Source: JAICJC01 sp963709425 (lineage in GTDB: Bacteria > Actinomycetota > Thermoleophilia > Gaiellales > JAICJC01). Taken from it: DNA of 64,000 nucleotides. The DNA is taken from NCBI GenBank assembly GCA_963709425.1, contig CAVPWG010000005.1, forward strand, positions 372,001 through 436,000, read 5' to 3'. The notes under the pieces were generated by a model. The model was not told the origin of the DNA. It made no database searches and worked only from the letters and a program-made list of their open reading frames with translations. The position numbers and the translations under genes were made by a program. Below, one piece after another: positions 19,147 through 28,081 of the stretch. Position 1 is the stretch's first letter. Every line of letters starts with the position of its first letter.

Positions 19147-20444
19147 GGCCCGACCTCCGGCGAGCGCAGCCAGAGCGACACGTGGGCGGGCTGGAGCGTC
19201 TGCCGGACGACGTCGAGCACCTCCCCCGACACCGTCTCGATATCCACCTGCTCCCGCAGCCGCCCGCTGAACGACTCGAGCGTGCGCGCCGCGTCGTAGC
19301 GGCGACGATAGAAGCGGTGGTCGACCGCCCGCTGGATCCACGCCCTGAGCGGCTGGAACGCCGCTGCGACGAGCAGCGTCGACACGGTCACGGCGAGCGT
19401 TCCCGACTGCCCGCTCACCGACCGCACCGCCGCCTGGATCGAGAACACGCCGACCAGGTAGAGCACGGCGAGGCACCCGACGAGCCCTGCGTAGACCAGC
19501 GTCTTTCGGATGATCACGTCGATCTCGTAGAGGCGGTACCGCAGGACCGCGATTCCGATCGCGGCCGGGATGAGCCCCAGGCTCAGCACGAAGGCGTCGT
19601 CGAACAGCAGACGCCACACCGGCTCCGGCCCGGGGCCCGAGACGACGGCGGAGATGCAAAGATCGAGGAAGTAGATCGAGGCCGACACGGCCGCCGCCGC
19701 CGCCAGCCACTTGACCTGCTCGCGCTCGACCGGGCCGGCGCGGCGGAACCGGACGACGAGACTGGCAGCCGACGCGACCATCGTGACCGCGAGCACCAGA
19801 ACCGCGTAATCGAGGACGGCCACGACCGTGCCCAGGCCGCCGATGCCCATCGGGTTTTCCGTGTCCGAATACAGGCTGTTCTTCAACTCGTTGGGATCGA
19901 ACATCCCGGCTACCAGGCACGCCGCCATGGCAGCCGCTCCGACCCAGGCGACCCACCGCCACCGCCGGCCGGGCAGGCGGCCGTCGGGGAAGAGCAGGAG
20001 CAGGAACGTCCCGGCGAGCCCGACCGGCGGGGCCCACACCGCGAGGGTGAGCGCCGCGGCGACGTCCGCCGCGGGCAGCGATCCGGGATGGAGCCGGATC
20101 CCGTAGTCGGCGTAGCCGGTCGCGCCGGCGAGGAGCCCCCAGCCGCCTCCGATCGCAAGCAGGATCCAGCCGATGGTGTTCGCCGGCTGCCGCGTGGCGA
20201 TGACGACCCCGGCGATCGGGAACATCATCAGCACCACCGCGGTGGCTACGGTCACGAGAACGTCGGCGCCGCTGTTACCGAGGCTTTCCAAGTTCTTGAG
20301 GTCGCGGGTGAGCCACACGGTCACGATCGCCACCACCCAGAGGAGGGAGGTGACGCCGAACACCCCCCAAGCCCATGCCGCCCGCCGGCCGAGCGGCCGC
20401 TCGCCATGGATCTCGCGCTTCATCATGGGTTCAGCATCTTCCAT
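19143..20444 (-). CDS. Multi-TM sensor-like protein lacking a kinase domain (paralogue 3)
   Basis: A 433-residue membrane protein with about eight helices (WAWGVFGVTSLLWVVAIVTV first). It carries the family marks LLLLFPDGRLPGRRW, VLRYRLYEIDVIIRKTLVYA, FQPLRAWIQRAVDHRFYRRR and the tail PAHVSLWLRSPEVGP. There is no histidine kinase or output domain after the tail. It begins the operon running through paralogue 2, the GAF-SpoIIE-HATPase protein and the STAS genes, so it may be the membrane input to that switch (inference). The start may be ATG at 20444, 20426 or 20423. Confidence 0.75.
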   Translation of the reverse strand: MEDAEPMMKREIHGERPLGRRAAWAWGVFGVTSLLWVVAIVTVWLTRDLKNLESLGNSGADVLVTVATAVVLMMFPIAGVVIATRQPANTIGWILLAIGGGWGLLAGATGYADYGIRLHPGSLPAADVAAALTLAVWAPPVGLAGTFLLLLFPDGRLPGRRWRWVAWVGAAAMAACLVAGMFDPNELKNSLYSDTENPMGIGGLGTVVAVLDYAVLVLAVTMVASAASLVVRFRRAGPVEREQVKWLAAAAAVSASIYFLDLCISAVVSGPGPEPVWRLLFDDAFVLSLGLIPAAIGIAVLRYRLYEIDVIIRKTLVYAGLVGCLAVLYLVGVFSIQAAVRSVSGQSGTLAVTVSTLLVAAAFQPLRAWIQRAVDHRFYRRRYDAARTLESFSGRLREQVDIETVSGEVLDVVRQTLQPAHVSLWLRSPEVGP

Positions 20445-20487
20445 CGTGTCGGGCCTGGCAAGAGACCGCTCGGCGGGTGCACGCGGG

Positions 20488-20886
20488 TCAAGCGGTAATC
20501 CGCCTGCGGTTGCGGACTCCGGCGGCGGCGCCGGCGCACGCCAGGGCGGCTCCGAAACCCGCCACGGCGCCGATGCTGGCATCGGTCCACTGGAACCCGG
20601 TGTCCGTCGACGCGGTCGCGGCGCGGGCGGCGACCTGGGCGTTCACCATGCTCGCGTGCATCAGGCCCACGCCGGTCGTGTCGATCCTGACGGTCGTGCC
20701 GGCCGGGCCGGTCCTGTCGGCGCGGTTATCCGGAGTGATCGCGGCCGTCGCGACCGCGAGGCCGGCGGGGCCGGTGCGGTCGGCGCGGTTGTCCGGCGTC
20801 ACGCCGCCCGCGAGCGCGGCGGGCGCGAGCGCGAGAGCCGACGTGACCACTGCGACGGCCGATGCGATGCGGGTGGAGCGGTACAT
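20488..20886 (-). CDS. Small secreted, membrane-anchored protein with a duplicated TPDNRADRTGPAG motif
   Basis: A 132-residue exported protein. A signal peptide (MYRSTRIASAVAVVTSALAL...APAALA) is followed by two copies of TPDNRADRTGPAG spaced 23 residues apart, a middle region, and a C-terminal hydrophobic helix ending in GVRNRRR, which suggests tail anchoring in the membrane. The start is set by AGAGGAGGT at 20891-20899. Short PDxRA-xGP motifs like this occur in small secreted actinobacterial proteins, but I know of no assigned function. It is divergent from the BTAD regulator, with 131 bases between start codons, which makes it a candidate target. Confidence 0.75.
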   Translation of the reverse strand: MYRSTRIASAVAVVTSALALAPAALAGGVTPDNRADRTGPAGLAVATAAITPDNRADRTGPAGTTVRIDTTGVGLMHASMVNAQVAARAATASTDTGFQWTDASIGAVAGFGAALACAGAAAGVRNRRRITA

Positions 20887-21017
20887 GTCGACCTCCTCTG
20901 GTGCCGGTCTCTCGATGACCGGATTGGGGGGATCTTCCATGTCGACCGTCCCGGGAACGTTACGGCCCGAAGGGACTCGCCTTTCACCGTCACGCACGCA
21001 GATGCCATACTCGGCAG

Positions 21018-23735
21018 GTGCCGCTGCGCATCGACGTCTTGGGGACCCCCCGGATCGAGGTGGACGGCGAGCCGCTGCTGGTTGACACGCGAAAGGCCGT
21101 GGCCCTGCTTTCCTACCTGGCCGTCCGGGCCGGCCCGCAGAGCCGCGACCTGCTCGTCGACCTGCTGTGGCCGGACGCCGCCCCGGACCGCGGCCGGGCG
21201 GCGCTCAGGCGCACGCTCTCCACGCTGCGGTCGGCCCTCGGGCAGCGCTGGGTCACGGTCAGCCGTGCGGCGGTGGGGCTGGACGTAGAACCGGACGCGG
21301 TCGACGTCGGCCGGTTCCGCAGCCTGGTGGCCGGTGCCGGGGACGGTCCGGCCGCGATCGCGCCCCTCTCCTCCGCCGTGGCGCTTCACCGGGACGACCT
21401 GCTCGCGGGGTTCGGGCTCCGTGACAGCGTCCGCTTCGACGACTGGCAGCGCGACGCGGCCGGAGAGCTGCGGGCGGAACTCGAGCGCGCCCTCGACCGG
21501 CTCGTGTCGGCACTGGAGACGGCCGGACAAGCGGACGCGGCAATCCCGCACGCCCGGCGGCGGCTGGCGCTCGATCCGCTCCAGGAGCCTGCCCATCGGT
21601 CGTTGATGCGCCTGTATGCGGCGAGCGGGCGCCGGGCGGAGGCCCTGACCCAGTACCGCGACTGCGTGCGCGTCCTCGATCGCGAGCTCGGCGTCCGGCC
21701 GCTCCCGGAGACCACCGAGCTCTACAACGCGGTGAACGAGGGCCGCCTGCCCGAGCCCGCCGCCCATCAGCCGGCATCCGGGCCGCCGCCCGGCGTTTCG
21801 GCGCGTCCGCTCGTCGGTCGCACCCGGGAATGGCAGACGCTCGTCGCGGAGCATCGGGCGTGCGAACCGGATGGACGGCTTGTGGTCATCGAGGGTGAGG
21901 CCGGCGTGGGCAAGACCCGGCTCGGGGAGGAGCTTCTCGACGCCGCTCGGGCCGCCGGGAGGATCGCTGTGGCGGCCCGCTCCCACGAGGGAGAGGCCGG
22001 GATCGGTTTCGGCCTTGTCGCGGCCGCGCTGCGCGCCGCGCTCGACGCAGCCGGCGAAGGGTCGCTGGCCCATGTCCCGCCGCACTGGCGCTCCGAGGCA
22101 GCCCGCCTCGTGCCCGAGGTCGCCGCGCGTGACGCCGCAGCTGCAGGCGACAGCCTCGCAGCCCAACAGCGCCTGTACGAAGGGCTCGCCAACGTGCTCG
22201 CCGCACTGGTCTCCTCCCGGCCGCCGGGGGTGCTCTTCCTCGACGACCTCCAGCTCGCAGACTCGGCGTCGCTCGGCATGTTCGGCTACCTCGGGCGGCG
22301 GCTGGGGGGCCGGCCGCTGCTGGTCGTGGCCGCCTGGCGTGCCGAGGAGATCGGCGCTGACCACGCTGTCCTTCGGCGTTCGGCACATCGGGTGATCCGG
22401 CCGGGGCGGCTGTCGCGCGAGGACGTCGCCGAGCTGGCCGCGGCGGCCGGCCTCGAGAACCGCGCGGCCCACGTCTTCGACGAGACGGAGGGCCTGCCGC
22501 TCTTCGTGGTCGAGTACCTCGCGGCCGCCGGAGGAACGGCGGCGGACGGCGATCTCCCCGGCGGCGTCCGCGAGTTGCTCGCCGCCCGCTTGGACGGAAT
22601 CGGCGAGGCCGCCACCCAGCTCCTCACGGCCGCCGCCGTCATCGGCCGCTCGTTCGACGTCGATGTGCTTCGCTCCGCCGCGGGGCGCGGCGAGGACGAG
22701 ACCGTGACCGGCCTCGAGGAGCTCACCCGACGCGGGCTGCTGGTGGAGCGCGATACGGGGTACGAGTTCTCGCACGACAAGCTGCTGACGGCTGCGTACG
22801 AGCGGGCGGGCCTCGCGCGCAGACGGCTGCTCCACCGGCGGGTGGCCGAAGGGCTGGCGGCGGGGCACGGCGACCCGGCGCTGAGGGCCCGCCATCTCCT
22901 GGCGGCCGGACTCGAGGGGGACGCGGCCGATGCCTTCCGGGCGTCCGGTGACCAGGCCCGAGCCGTCTACGCGTATCGCGAGGCGATCGAGGCCTATCGC
23001 TCCGCGATCGCGCTGGGACACCCGGAGCCGTCAACGCTGCACGAGGCGATCGGCGACCTCCACACGCTCGCGGGCGAGTACGCCGCCGCGATCTCGGCGT
23101 ACGAGGCGGCGGCGGCCCTCGGCGAGCCGGCCCTCGTGGCGGACATCGAGCACAAGCTCGGCCGCGTCCATGACCGCCGCGGCGACCCCGAGCTGGCCGA
23201 GCGCCACCTGCTCGAGGCGCTCCGGATCGGCGGCGAATCGGCGCGGGTGCAGGCCGACCGCAGCCTGGCGGCGCACCGGCGGGGCGACGACACCGCGGCC
23301 GTCGAGCTTGCCCGACGATCGCTGACGCTCGCAGAAGGGGCCGGCGACGCCCAGACCGTCGCCCAGGCCAGCAACATCCTCGGGATGCTGACGGGCGACC
23401 GAGCGGTGCTCGAGCGCAGCGTCGAGCTCGCCGAGTCGCTCTCCGACCGCAGCGTGCTCGTCGCGGCGCTCAACAACCTGGCGCTGGCGTGCGGCCGCTC
23501 GGGTGAGACCGACACGGCGATCATCCTCACGTCCCGGGCGCTCGAGCTCTGCACCGAGCAGGGTGACCGCCACCGGGAGGCGGCGCTTCACAACAACCTG
23601 GCAGACCTGCTGCACGAGGCCGGCCGCGAGGCCGAGTCGATGGAACACCTCAAGCGCGCCGTTGCGATCTTCGCGGAGGTCGGAGACGGAGAGGCAGGCA
23701 TGCAGCCCGAGGTCTGGAAGCTGGTCGAATGGTGA
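21018..23735 (+). CDS. BTAD-type transcriptional activator with AAA/NTPase and TPR-like domains
   Basis: A 905-residue AfsR/SARP-like regulator. Residues 1-90 form an OmpR-type winged helix (VDTRKAVALLSYLAVRAGPQ, RRTLSTLRSALG). Residues about 95-240 are the bacterial transcriptional activator domain, rich in helical repeats (AIPHARRRLALDPLQEPAHR). From about 265 an AAA-type ATPase follows, with Walker A VIEGEAGVGKTRLGEELLDA and Walker B GVLFLDDLQLAD. The last third is TPR-like. Such proteins integrate nucleotide or ligand signals to activate secondary metabolism or cell-surface genes. It starts with GTG at 21018 and shares a 131-bp intergenic region with the divergent small secreted protein. 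Confidence 0.9.
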   Translation: MPLRIDVLGTPRIEVDGEPLLVDTRKAVALLSYLAVRAGPQSRDLLVDLLWPDAAPDRGRAALRRTLSTLRSALGQRWVTVSRAAVGLDVEPDAVDVGRFRSLVAGAGDGPAAIAPLSSAVALHRDDLLAGFGLRDSVRFDDWQRDAAGELRAELERALDRLVSALETAGQADAAIPHARRRLALDPLQEPAHRSLMRLYAASGRRAEALTQYRDCVRVLDRELGVRPLPETTELYNAVNEGRLPEPAAHQPASGPPPGVSARPLVGRTREWQTLVAEHRACEPDGRLVVIEGEAGVGKTRLGEELLDAARAAGRIAVAARSHEGEAGIGFGLVAAALRAALDAAGEGSLAHVPPHWRSEAARLVPEVAARDAAAAGDSLAAQQRLYEGLANVLAALVSSRPPGVLFLDDLQLADSASLGMFGYLGRRLGGRPLLVVAAWRAEEIGADHAVLRRSAHRVIRPGRLSREDVAELAAAAGLENRAAHVFDETEGLPLFVVEYLAAAGGTAADGDLPGGVRELLAARLDGIGEAATQLLTAAAVIGRSFDVDVLRSAAGRGEDETVTGLEELTRRGLLVERDTGYEFSHDKLLTAAYERAGLARRRLLHRRVAEGLAAGHGDPALRARHLLAAGLEGDAADAFRASGDQARAVYAYREAIEAYRSAIALGHPEPSTLHEAIGDLHTLAGEYAAAISAYEAAAALGEPALVADIEHKLGRVHDRRGDPELAERHLLEALRIGGESARVQADRSLAAHRRGDDTAAVELARRSLTLAEGAGDAQTVAQASNILGMLTGDRAVLERSVELAESLSDRSVLVAALNNLALACGRSGETDTAIILTSRALELCTEQGDRHREAALHNNLADLLHEAGREAESMEHLKRAVAIFAEVGDGEAGMQPEVWKLVEW

Positions 23736-23760
23736 CCCGGGACGCCGATACGCTGCGCCC

Positions 23761-24048
23761 GTGAACGGGTCGCGCGTGCCGCTCCCTCCCGAGGTGGAGT
23801 CGCCCTTCGAGGTCTATGTGAACGGCCTGGCGCAGACCGAGGGCGCGGACTTCATGCTCGACGGCCGCGAGCTCGTCTTCGCGAGGGAGCTGACCGCCCC
23901 GGCGCGCGACACGGCCCGAAGCCTCGTCCGCGGGTTCTTCTTCGGGCGCTACCGGCCCGAGCACGTTGTCGACGTCGCCTACCAGGCGGGCGGACGCGGC
24001 CACGTCGTGAGCGCACTTCCCATCCGGCCGCCGAGCGCGCTCAGATGA
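23761..24048 (+). CDS. Small conserved hypothetical protein (95 aa)
   Basis: A 95-residue soluble protein starting GTG at 23761 (NGSRVPLPPEVESPFEVYVN). It is beta-rich with a short motif VNGLAQTEGADFMLDGRELV and a hydrophobic GRYRPEHVVDVAYQAGG. I do not recognise a named family; similar short proteins with the VNG-x-Q-xxG-xDF pattern occur in related genomes as hypotheticals. It follows the BTAD gene by 25 bases in the same direction, so it is probably cotranscribed. Its 3' end overlaps the convergent small membrane protein by 8 bases. Confidence 0.65.
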   Translation: MNGSRVPLPPEVESPFEVYVNGLAQTEGADFMLDGRELVFARELTAPARDTARSLVRGFFFGRYRPEHVVDVAYQAGGRGHVVSALPIRPPSALR

Positions 24049-24295
24049 TGTGCTTGCCCTGCCAGAGCCACGTCTCGAGGATCGCAAAGAGCGTGATCAG
24101 GCAGACGGCGATGATGTGCCCGCCGCGCGAGCGCGGCGCCATGAAGTAGCCGATCACGGCGACCAGCAGGGCGATGATGCCCATGTAGATCGGCCGCGTC
24201 CACGTCCCGGCGACCGCGATCACGATCGCGCTGGCGTTGATGACGGCGACGGCGTCTTCGCGGAAGGACTCCTGCTCGGGCGTGTACTCTCGCAT
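24041..24295 (-). CDS. Small hypothetical membrane protein (84 aa)
   Basis: An 84-residue protein with an acidic soluble head (REYTPEQESFREDAVAVI) and about three hydrophobic helices (SAIVIAVAGTW, YMGIIALLVAVIGYFMAP, IIAVCLITLFAILETWLW). No catalytic motif is seen. The gene is convergent with the 95-residue hypothetical protein and divergent from the YbaK gene, whose start lies 17 bases away. A role cannot be proposed from sequence alone. Confidence 0.65.
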   Translation of the reverse strand: MREYTPEQESFREDAVAVINASAIVIAVAGTWTRPIYMGIIALLVAVIGYFMAPRSRGGHIIAVCLITLFAILETWLWQGKHII

Positions 24296-24312
24296 CGGCG
24301 GGGATACTACCC

Positions 24313-24789
24313 ATGGCGGAGACGAGAGGAACGACGGAGCTGCGCCGGGCCGGCGTCGCCCACACGCTGATGAGCTACTCGTACCGCCACGGCGGCGGGG
24401 CCGAGCAGGCTGCCGACGACCTCGGCGTCGAGCGCGGGCGGATGTTCAAGAGCCTCGTCGTGCGCGCGGGCGACGACCTGGTCTTCGCGCTCGTCCCGGC
24501 GACGGCGGAGCTGTCGCTCAAGAAGCTCGCGGCAGCCGCGGGCGTGAAGCATGCCGAGATGGCCGATCCGCGCGACGCGGAGCGCGTAACCGGCTATCAG
24601 CTCGGCGGGATCAGCCCTCTGGGCTCGCGCCGCCGGCTCGCGGTCTACCTCGACGCCGGCGGCGGCGGGCTCGACCGCATCTGCCTGAACGCCGGCGGAC
24701 GCGGCCAGATCGTCGAGATGGGCGCCACGGAGCTCGTGCGGCTCGTCGACGCCCGGCTGGTGGATCTCGCGGCGACCGTCAGATCGTGA
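24313..24789 (+). CDS. ybaK: YbaK/EbsC-type Cys-tRNA(Pro) deacylase
   Basis: A 158-residue single YbaK domain. These enzymes hydrolyse Cys mis-charged onto tRNA-Pro. The catalytic lysine is in GRMFKSLVVRAG and the substrate-pocket loop in VTGYQLGGISPLGSRRRLAV, both well conserved. The strand-helix order (ELSLKKLAAAAGVKHAEMAD) is normal and the length is typical. It is convergent with glpX, whose stop lies 22 bases away. Confidence 0.92.
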   Translation: MAETRGTTELRRAGVAHTLMSYSYRHGGGAEQAADDLGVERGRMFKSLVVRAGDDLVFALVPATAELSLKKLAAAAGVKHAEMADPRDAERVTGYQLGGISPLGSRRRLAVYLDAGGGGLDRICLNAGGRGQIVEMGATELVRLVDARLVDLAATVRS

Positions 24790-24811
24790 TCGGGATCGAC
24801 GCGGCCTCCCG

Positions 24812-25799
24812 CTATCCGTACCGCTCGCCTGCCACAGCCGACAACTTCTCCATCGAGTGCGTGGCCTGGAGCGTGCGGACGGTGCCGGACTTCGAGCGCA
24901 TGACGAGCGAGGACGTGAGGGCGCCGCCGGCGCGGTAGCGGACGCCGCGGAGCAGGTCGCCGTCGGTCACGCCGGTGGCGGCGAAGAAGACGTTCTCGCC
25001 CCGGATCAGGTCGTCGGTCGTGAGCACGCGCTCGAGGTCGTAGCCGGCGTCGCGCGCTTCCTGAGCCTCGGCCTCGTTGCGCGGCCAGAGCCGGCCCATG
25101 AACTGGCCGCCGAGGCACTTGAACGCTGCTGCGGCCAGCACGCCCTCCGGCGTACCGCCGATGCCCCACAGAAGGTCGATCCCGGTCTCGGGGCTGGCCG
25201 CCATCATCGCGCCCGCGACGTCGCCGTGGGGGATGAAGCGGATGCGCGCGCCCGCGCCCCGGATGCGCTTCACCATCTCGTCGTGGCGGGGCCGGTCGAG
25301 GATCACGACCATGAGGTCGCGCACCCGCCCGCGCCGGGCCCGTCGCGACCAGCTCGAGGGTCTCCTCGATCGGCGCGCTCATGTCGAGCTCCTCGTCGAC
25401 GTCCGCCCCGCACGCGAGCTTCTCCATGTAGAAGACGGGGCCCGGGTCGAACATCGTGCCCGACTCGGCGGCGGCCACCACCGCGAGCGCGTTCGGCTGG
25501 CCGCGCGCGACCAGCTCGGTGCCCTCCAGCGGGTCGACGGCGACGTCCACGCTCACGCCCGAGCCGGTGCCGATCCGCTCCCCGTTGAAGAGCATCGGCG
25601 CCTCGTCCTTCTCGCCCTCGCCGATGACGACGACTCCGTCCATCTCGACGGTCGCGAGCATGTGCCGCATCGCGTCGACGGCGGCCTGGTCGGCGGCCTC
25701 CTTGTCGCCGAACCCCACCCACCGCGCCGAGGCGAGCGCCGCCGCCTCGGTCACGCGCACGAGCTCGAGCGCAAGGTTCCGGTCGGGAGCTTCCGACAT
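24812..25799 (-). CDS. glpX: Class II fructose-1,6-bisphosphatase (one +1 frameshift)
   Basis: GlpX removes the 1-phosphate of fructose 1,6-bisphosphate in gluconeogenesis. Metal-binding and catalytic segments are visible: VVIGEGEKDEAPMLFNGE, VDVAVDPLEGTELVARGQ, LMVVILDRPRHDEMV, WGIGGTPEGVLAAAAFKCLG. The frame breaks near 25338. Taking one G from the GGG there gives VATARRGRVRDLMVVILDRP, a sensible join, for a repaired length of about 328 residues, which is normal. Because this is a core enzyme and both halves are otherwise intact, I treat the break as a probable sequencing error. Confidence 0.88.
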
Positions 25800-25824
25800 C
25801 GCGCGAGAGGATACCCCTCGGCGT

Positions 25825-26448
25825 TCACGCGTGGACGGGAGCGACCTCCTCGATCAGCTCGTAGGCGGTGTCCAGCCCGACCGACGCGACGAACGGCGCG
25901 ATCGTGTCGAGCATGTTCTGGCGGCCGGGCATCACCGAGTCGCGGAACGCCTCGATATCGGCCACGCGGACGATCCCGAGCTGGATGACGTGCTCGGCGT
26001 TCGCCGTGTCCTGGAGCAGCATGAACTCGAGGCCCGCGGGCATCCCGCCCATCTGCTCGTTCATCTGCCGGCCGGCGTCCATGTAGGCGTCGAACGATCC
26101 CGGCTTCAGGGTGCGCTCGGTGAGCAGCACCGCGGAGTGGTTGCCCGTGGCGCCGCCCGACTCGTGGACGACGACGTCGAAGAGGCCGGAGACGAGCGTG
26201 TCGGCGATGTGCGGCGCCATCCGCTCGTGCCGGTCGCGCTCGGACGGCTCCAGATCGGTCTGGAGCCGGGCCGCCTCGTCGTCGGAGACCTCGAAGAGCC
26301 CCATGACGGTGATCTGATCGGGATCGGCCGTGTCGCGCATCAGATACGCGCCCTTGAAGCCCGTCGGCCATTGATCCGGCTCCCAGGCCGTGCGGAAGTC
26401 GTCGTAGTGCCCCGCGTTCAGGCGGCGGGCCGTGAAAACAACCTTCAT
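25825..26448 (-). CDS. Tandem dimeric alpha-beta barrel (ABM-like) protein
   Basis: A 207-residue soluble protein made of two ferredoxin-like domains. Domain 1 (1-105) begins MKVVFTARRLNAGHYDDFRT and contains ITVMGLFEVSDDEAARLQTD. Domain 2 (106-207) repeats the plan with AVLLTERTLKPGSFDAYMDA and HVIQLGIVRVADIEAFRDSV. Each has the strand-helix-strand layout of antibiotic-biosynthesis-monooxygenase or stress-responsive barrel folds. No cofactor residues stand out, so enzymatic activity is unproven. The gene lies 25 bases upstream of glpX in the same direction. Confidence 0.6.
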   Translation of the reverse strand: MKVVFTARRLNAGHYDDFRTAWEPDQWPTGFKGAYLMRDTADPDQITVMGLFEVSDDEAARLQTDLEPSERDRHERMAPHIADTLVSGLFDVVVHESGGATGNHSAVLLTERTLKPGSFDAYMDAGRQMNEQMGGMPAGLEFMLLQDTANAEHVIQLGIVRVADIEAFRDSVMPGRQNMLDTIAPFVASVGLDTAYELIEEVAPVHA

Positions 26449-26493
26449 CGGAGAACCCCCAATCGTGCCGTTTGCGACATTCCGAGGAGGACT

Positions 26494-27397
26494 CTAGGAA
26501 CGGGTGAGGCGGTTCGCAAGCCCGCTCACGACCTCTTTACGCATCAACGGCTCGATCCAGCGCTGCGGGATCCCGCCCGCGCCGAACCGGGCGCCGGCCA
26601 GGGCGCCTGTGACGGCGCCGTTCGTGTCCGCGTCGCCGCCGAGGTTGACGGCGAAGACGACCGCCGGCTCGAACCCGTCGTGGCGGAATGCGGCGGCGAA
26701 GGCGATCCGGAGCGTCGTCATCACGAACCCGCGCTGCTCCTGGGCGGCGGCGGCGAGCGCAGTCTCGTCCTCGGCGATCGCCGCCTCGGCCGCACGGGCG
26801 ACCTCAGAGATCGACTGCGGCAGCCGCCGGCTCTGGATCAGCGCGGCCACCGTGAGATTGAACCAGGCGCAGGCGTCGCCGGCGAGCGGGTCGTGGTGGG
26901 TGAGCCCCGAGTCGATGCGCGAGATGCGCTCGATCGGCGCCCGGGTCGCCGCGATAGCGGATCGCGATCGGGACGGTGCGCATGAGCGAGCCGTTGCCGG
27001 CGCTTCGGCCCTCGGCCTCGTGGAAGGCCTGGGCGGCGGCGCGGGCCTCGTCGGCGGAGCGCGCCCGCCGCAGCGCCGCCGCGACCGTGGCGCCGATGTC
27101 CTTGGGCCTCGACCGCGCCCACATCGCGTAGCGCCCGAACACGTCGTTCTCGTCGTAGGCGCCCTGGTCGGCGAGGCTCTCGGCGAGCGCCATCGCCATC
27201 GCCGTGTCGTCCGTCCACTCGCCGAGCTCCCAGGGAGCCGAGGCGACCATGTCGCGCAGGGGGCCGCCGTAGCGGCTTCGGATCTGGTCGGGGTGGAGCC
27301 ACTCGACGGGCGCGCCCAGCGCATCACCCACCGCGAGCCCGAGCATGGCGCCGCGCGCGCGATCGTGGACGCCCTCGGGGTCGCGCCGCCGGATCAC
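26494..27397 (-). CDS. ADP-ribosylglycohydrolase family protein (one +1 frameshift)
   Basis: A DraG/ARH-like hydrolase that removes ADP-ribose from proteins or small molecules. The N-terminal part has AMLGLAVGDALGAPVEWLHP and GEWTDDTAMAMALAESLADQ, where the T-D-D-T acids bind Mg. The C-terminal part has NLGGDADTNGAVTGALAGAR, the second metal-binding D-x-D motif. The frame breaks near 26941; removing one G from CCGGGC gives GDPAPIERISRIDSGLTHHD. Repaired length is about 300 residues, normal for the family. The GTG start overlaps the stop of the Nei gene as GTGA, so the two genes are coupled. Confidence 0.85.
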
Positions 27398-28072
27398 GCC
27401 GCCTGGCACCCCGGGCAGTGGTAGGTGCGACGGGCGTGGTCGCCCTGGGCAGTGCCTCGGATCGGCGTCCGGCACCGCGGGCACGGGCGACCGGTGCGAC
27501 GGTAGACGTTGGCCGGGAGCCGGCCCGTGACGCCCCGGCGGAGCTGGCGGCGGGCGGTCGCGGCGAGCTCGAGCAGGCGCCGGTCCGAGACGGCGGAGGC
27601 GACGCTGGAACGGGCTCTGGCGGCGCTCCCAGAGCGTCTCGGACTTCACGATGTTCCCGATCCCGGCGAGGACGCGCTGGTCGAGCAGGAGCTCGCCGAT
27701 CGGCCGGTCGACGGCGCGGGCCCGGCGCAGGTACTCGGCGGCGTCGAAGCGGCCGTGGAGGAGGTCGGGGCCGAGCGCCAGCTGCGGCGGACGGGCGGCG
27801 ACGCCGACCCGACCGGCGATCACGAGGTCGCCGGCGGCGGTGCGAAGCACGTATCGGCCACGCCCCTCGCCGGGCGGCCGCAGGCGCACGCCGCCGTGCA
27901 GACCCAGGTGGGCGTGCAGGCAGCGGCCGTCGGCGGTGTGGACGAGCAGGTGCTTTCCGCGCGCCTCGACCCCCGAGACGACGGCGCCGGCCAGCGGCCC
28001 ACCGTCGACGCGGGCGCCCACGATCGGCCGCAGGCGGCGCGCGGCGCGTTCCAGCGAGTGTCCCTCGGGCAT
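27394..28072 (-). CDS. Fpg/Nei-family DNA glycosylase (one +1 frameshift)
   Basis: A base-excision repair glycosylase/AP lyase. It starts MPEGHSLERAARRL, where Pro2 and Glu3 are the catalytic pair, and the H in PEGH matches the Nei-like branch. The helix-two-turn-helix is in LLLDQRVLAGIGNIVKSETL. After one base is removed near 27600-27612 the protein continues ASAVSDRRLLELAATARRQL and ends with a zinc finger with cysteines in PCPRCRTPI and YHCPGCQ. Repaired length is about 225 residues, on the short side for the family. It overlaps the ADP-ribosylglycohydrolase start and lies 9 bases downstream of the lhr stop, so a DNA-repair operon is likely. Confidence 0.85.
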
Positions 28073-28081
28073 CGGAGCAGC

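Noticed and set aside
18001..20037. A 678-residue protein on the minus strand across the two sensors
   Set aside because: Most of it is an Arg/Pro-rich shadow frame of sensor 3 and sensor 2. Only residues encoded from 19146 to about 18741 are real.
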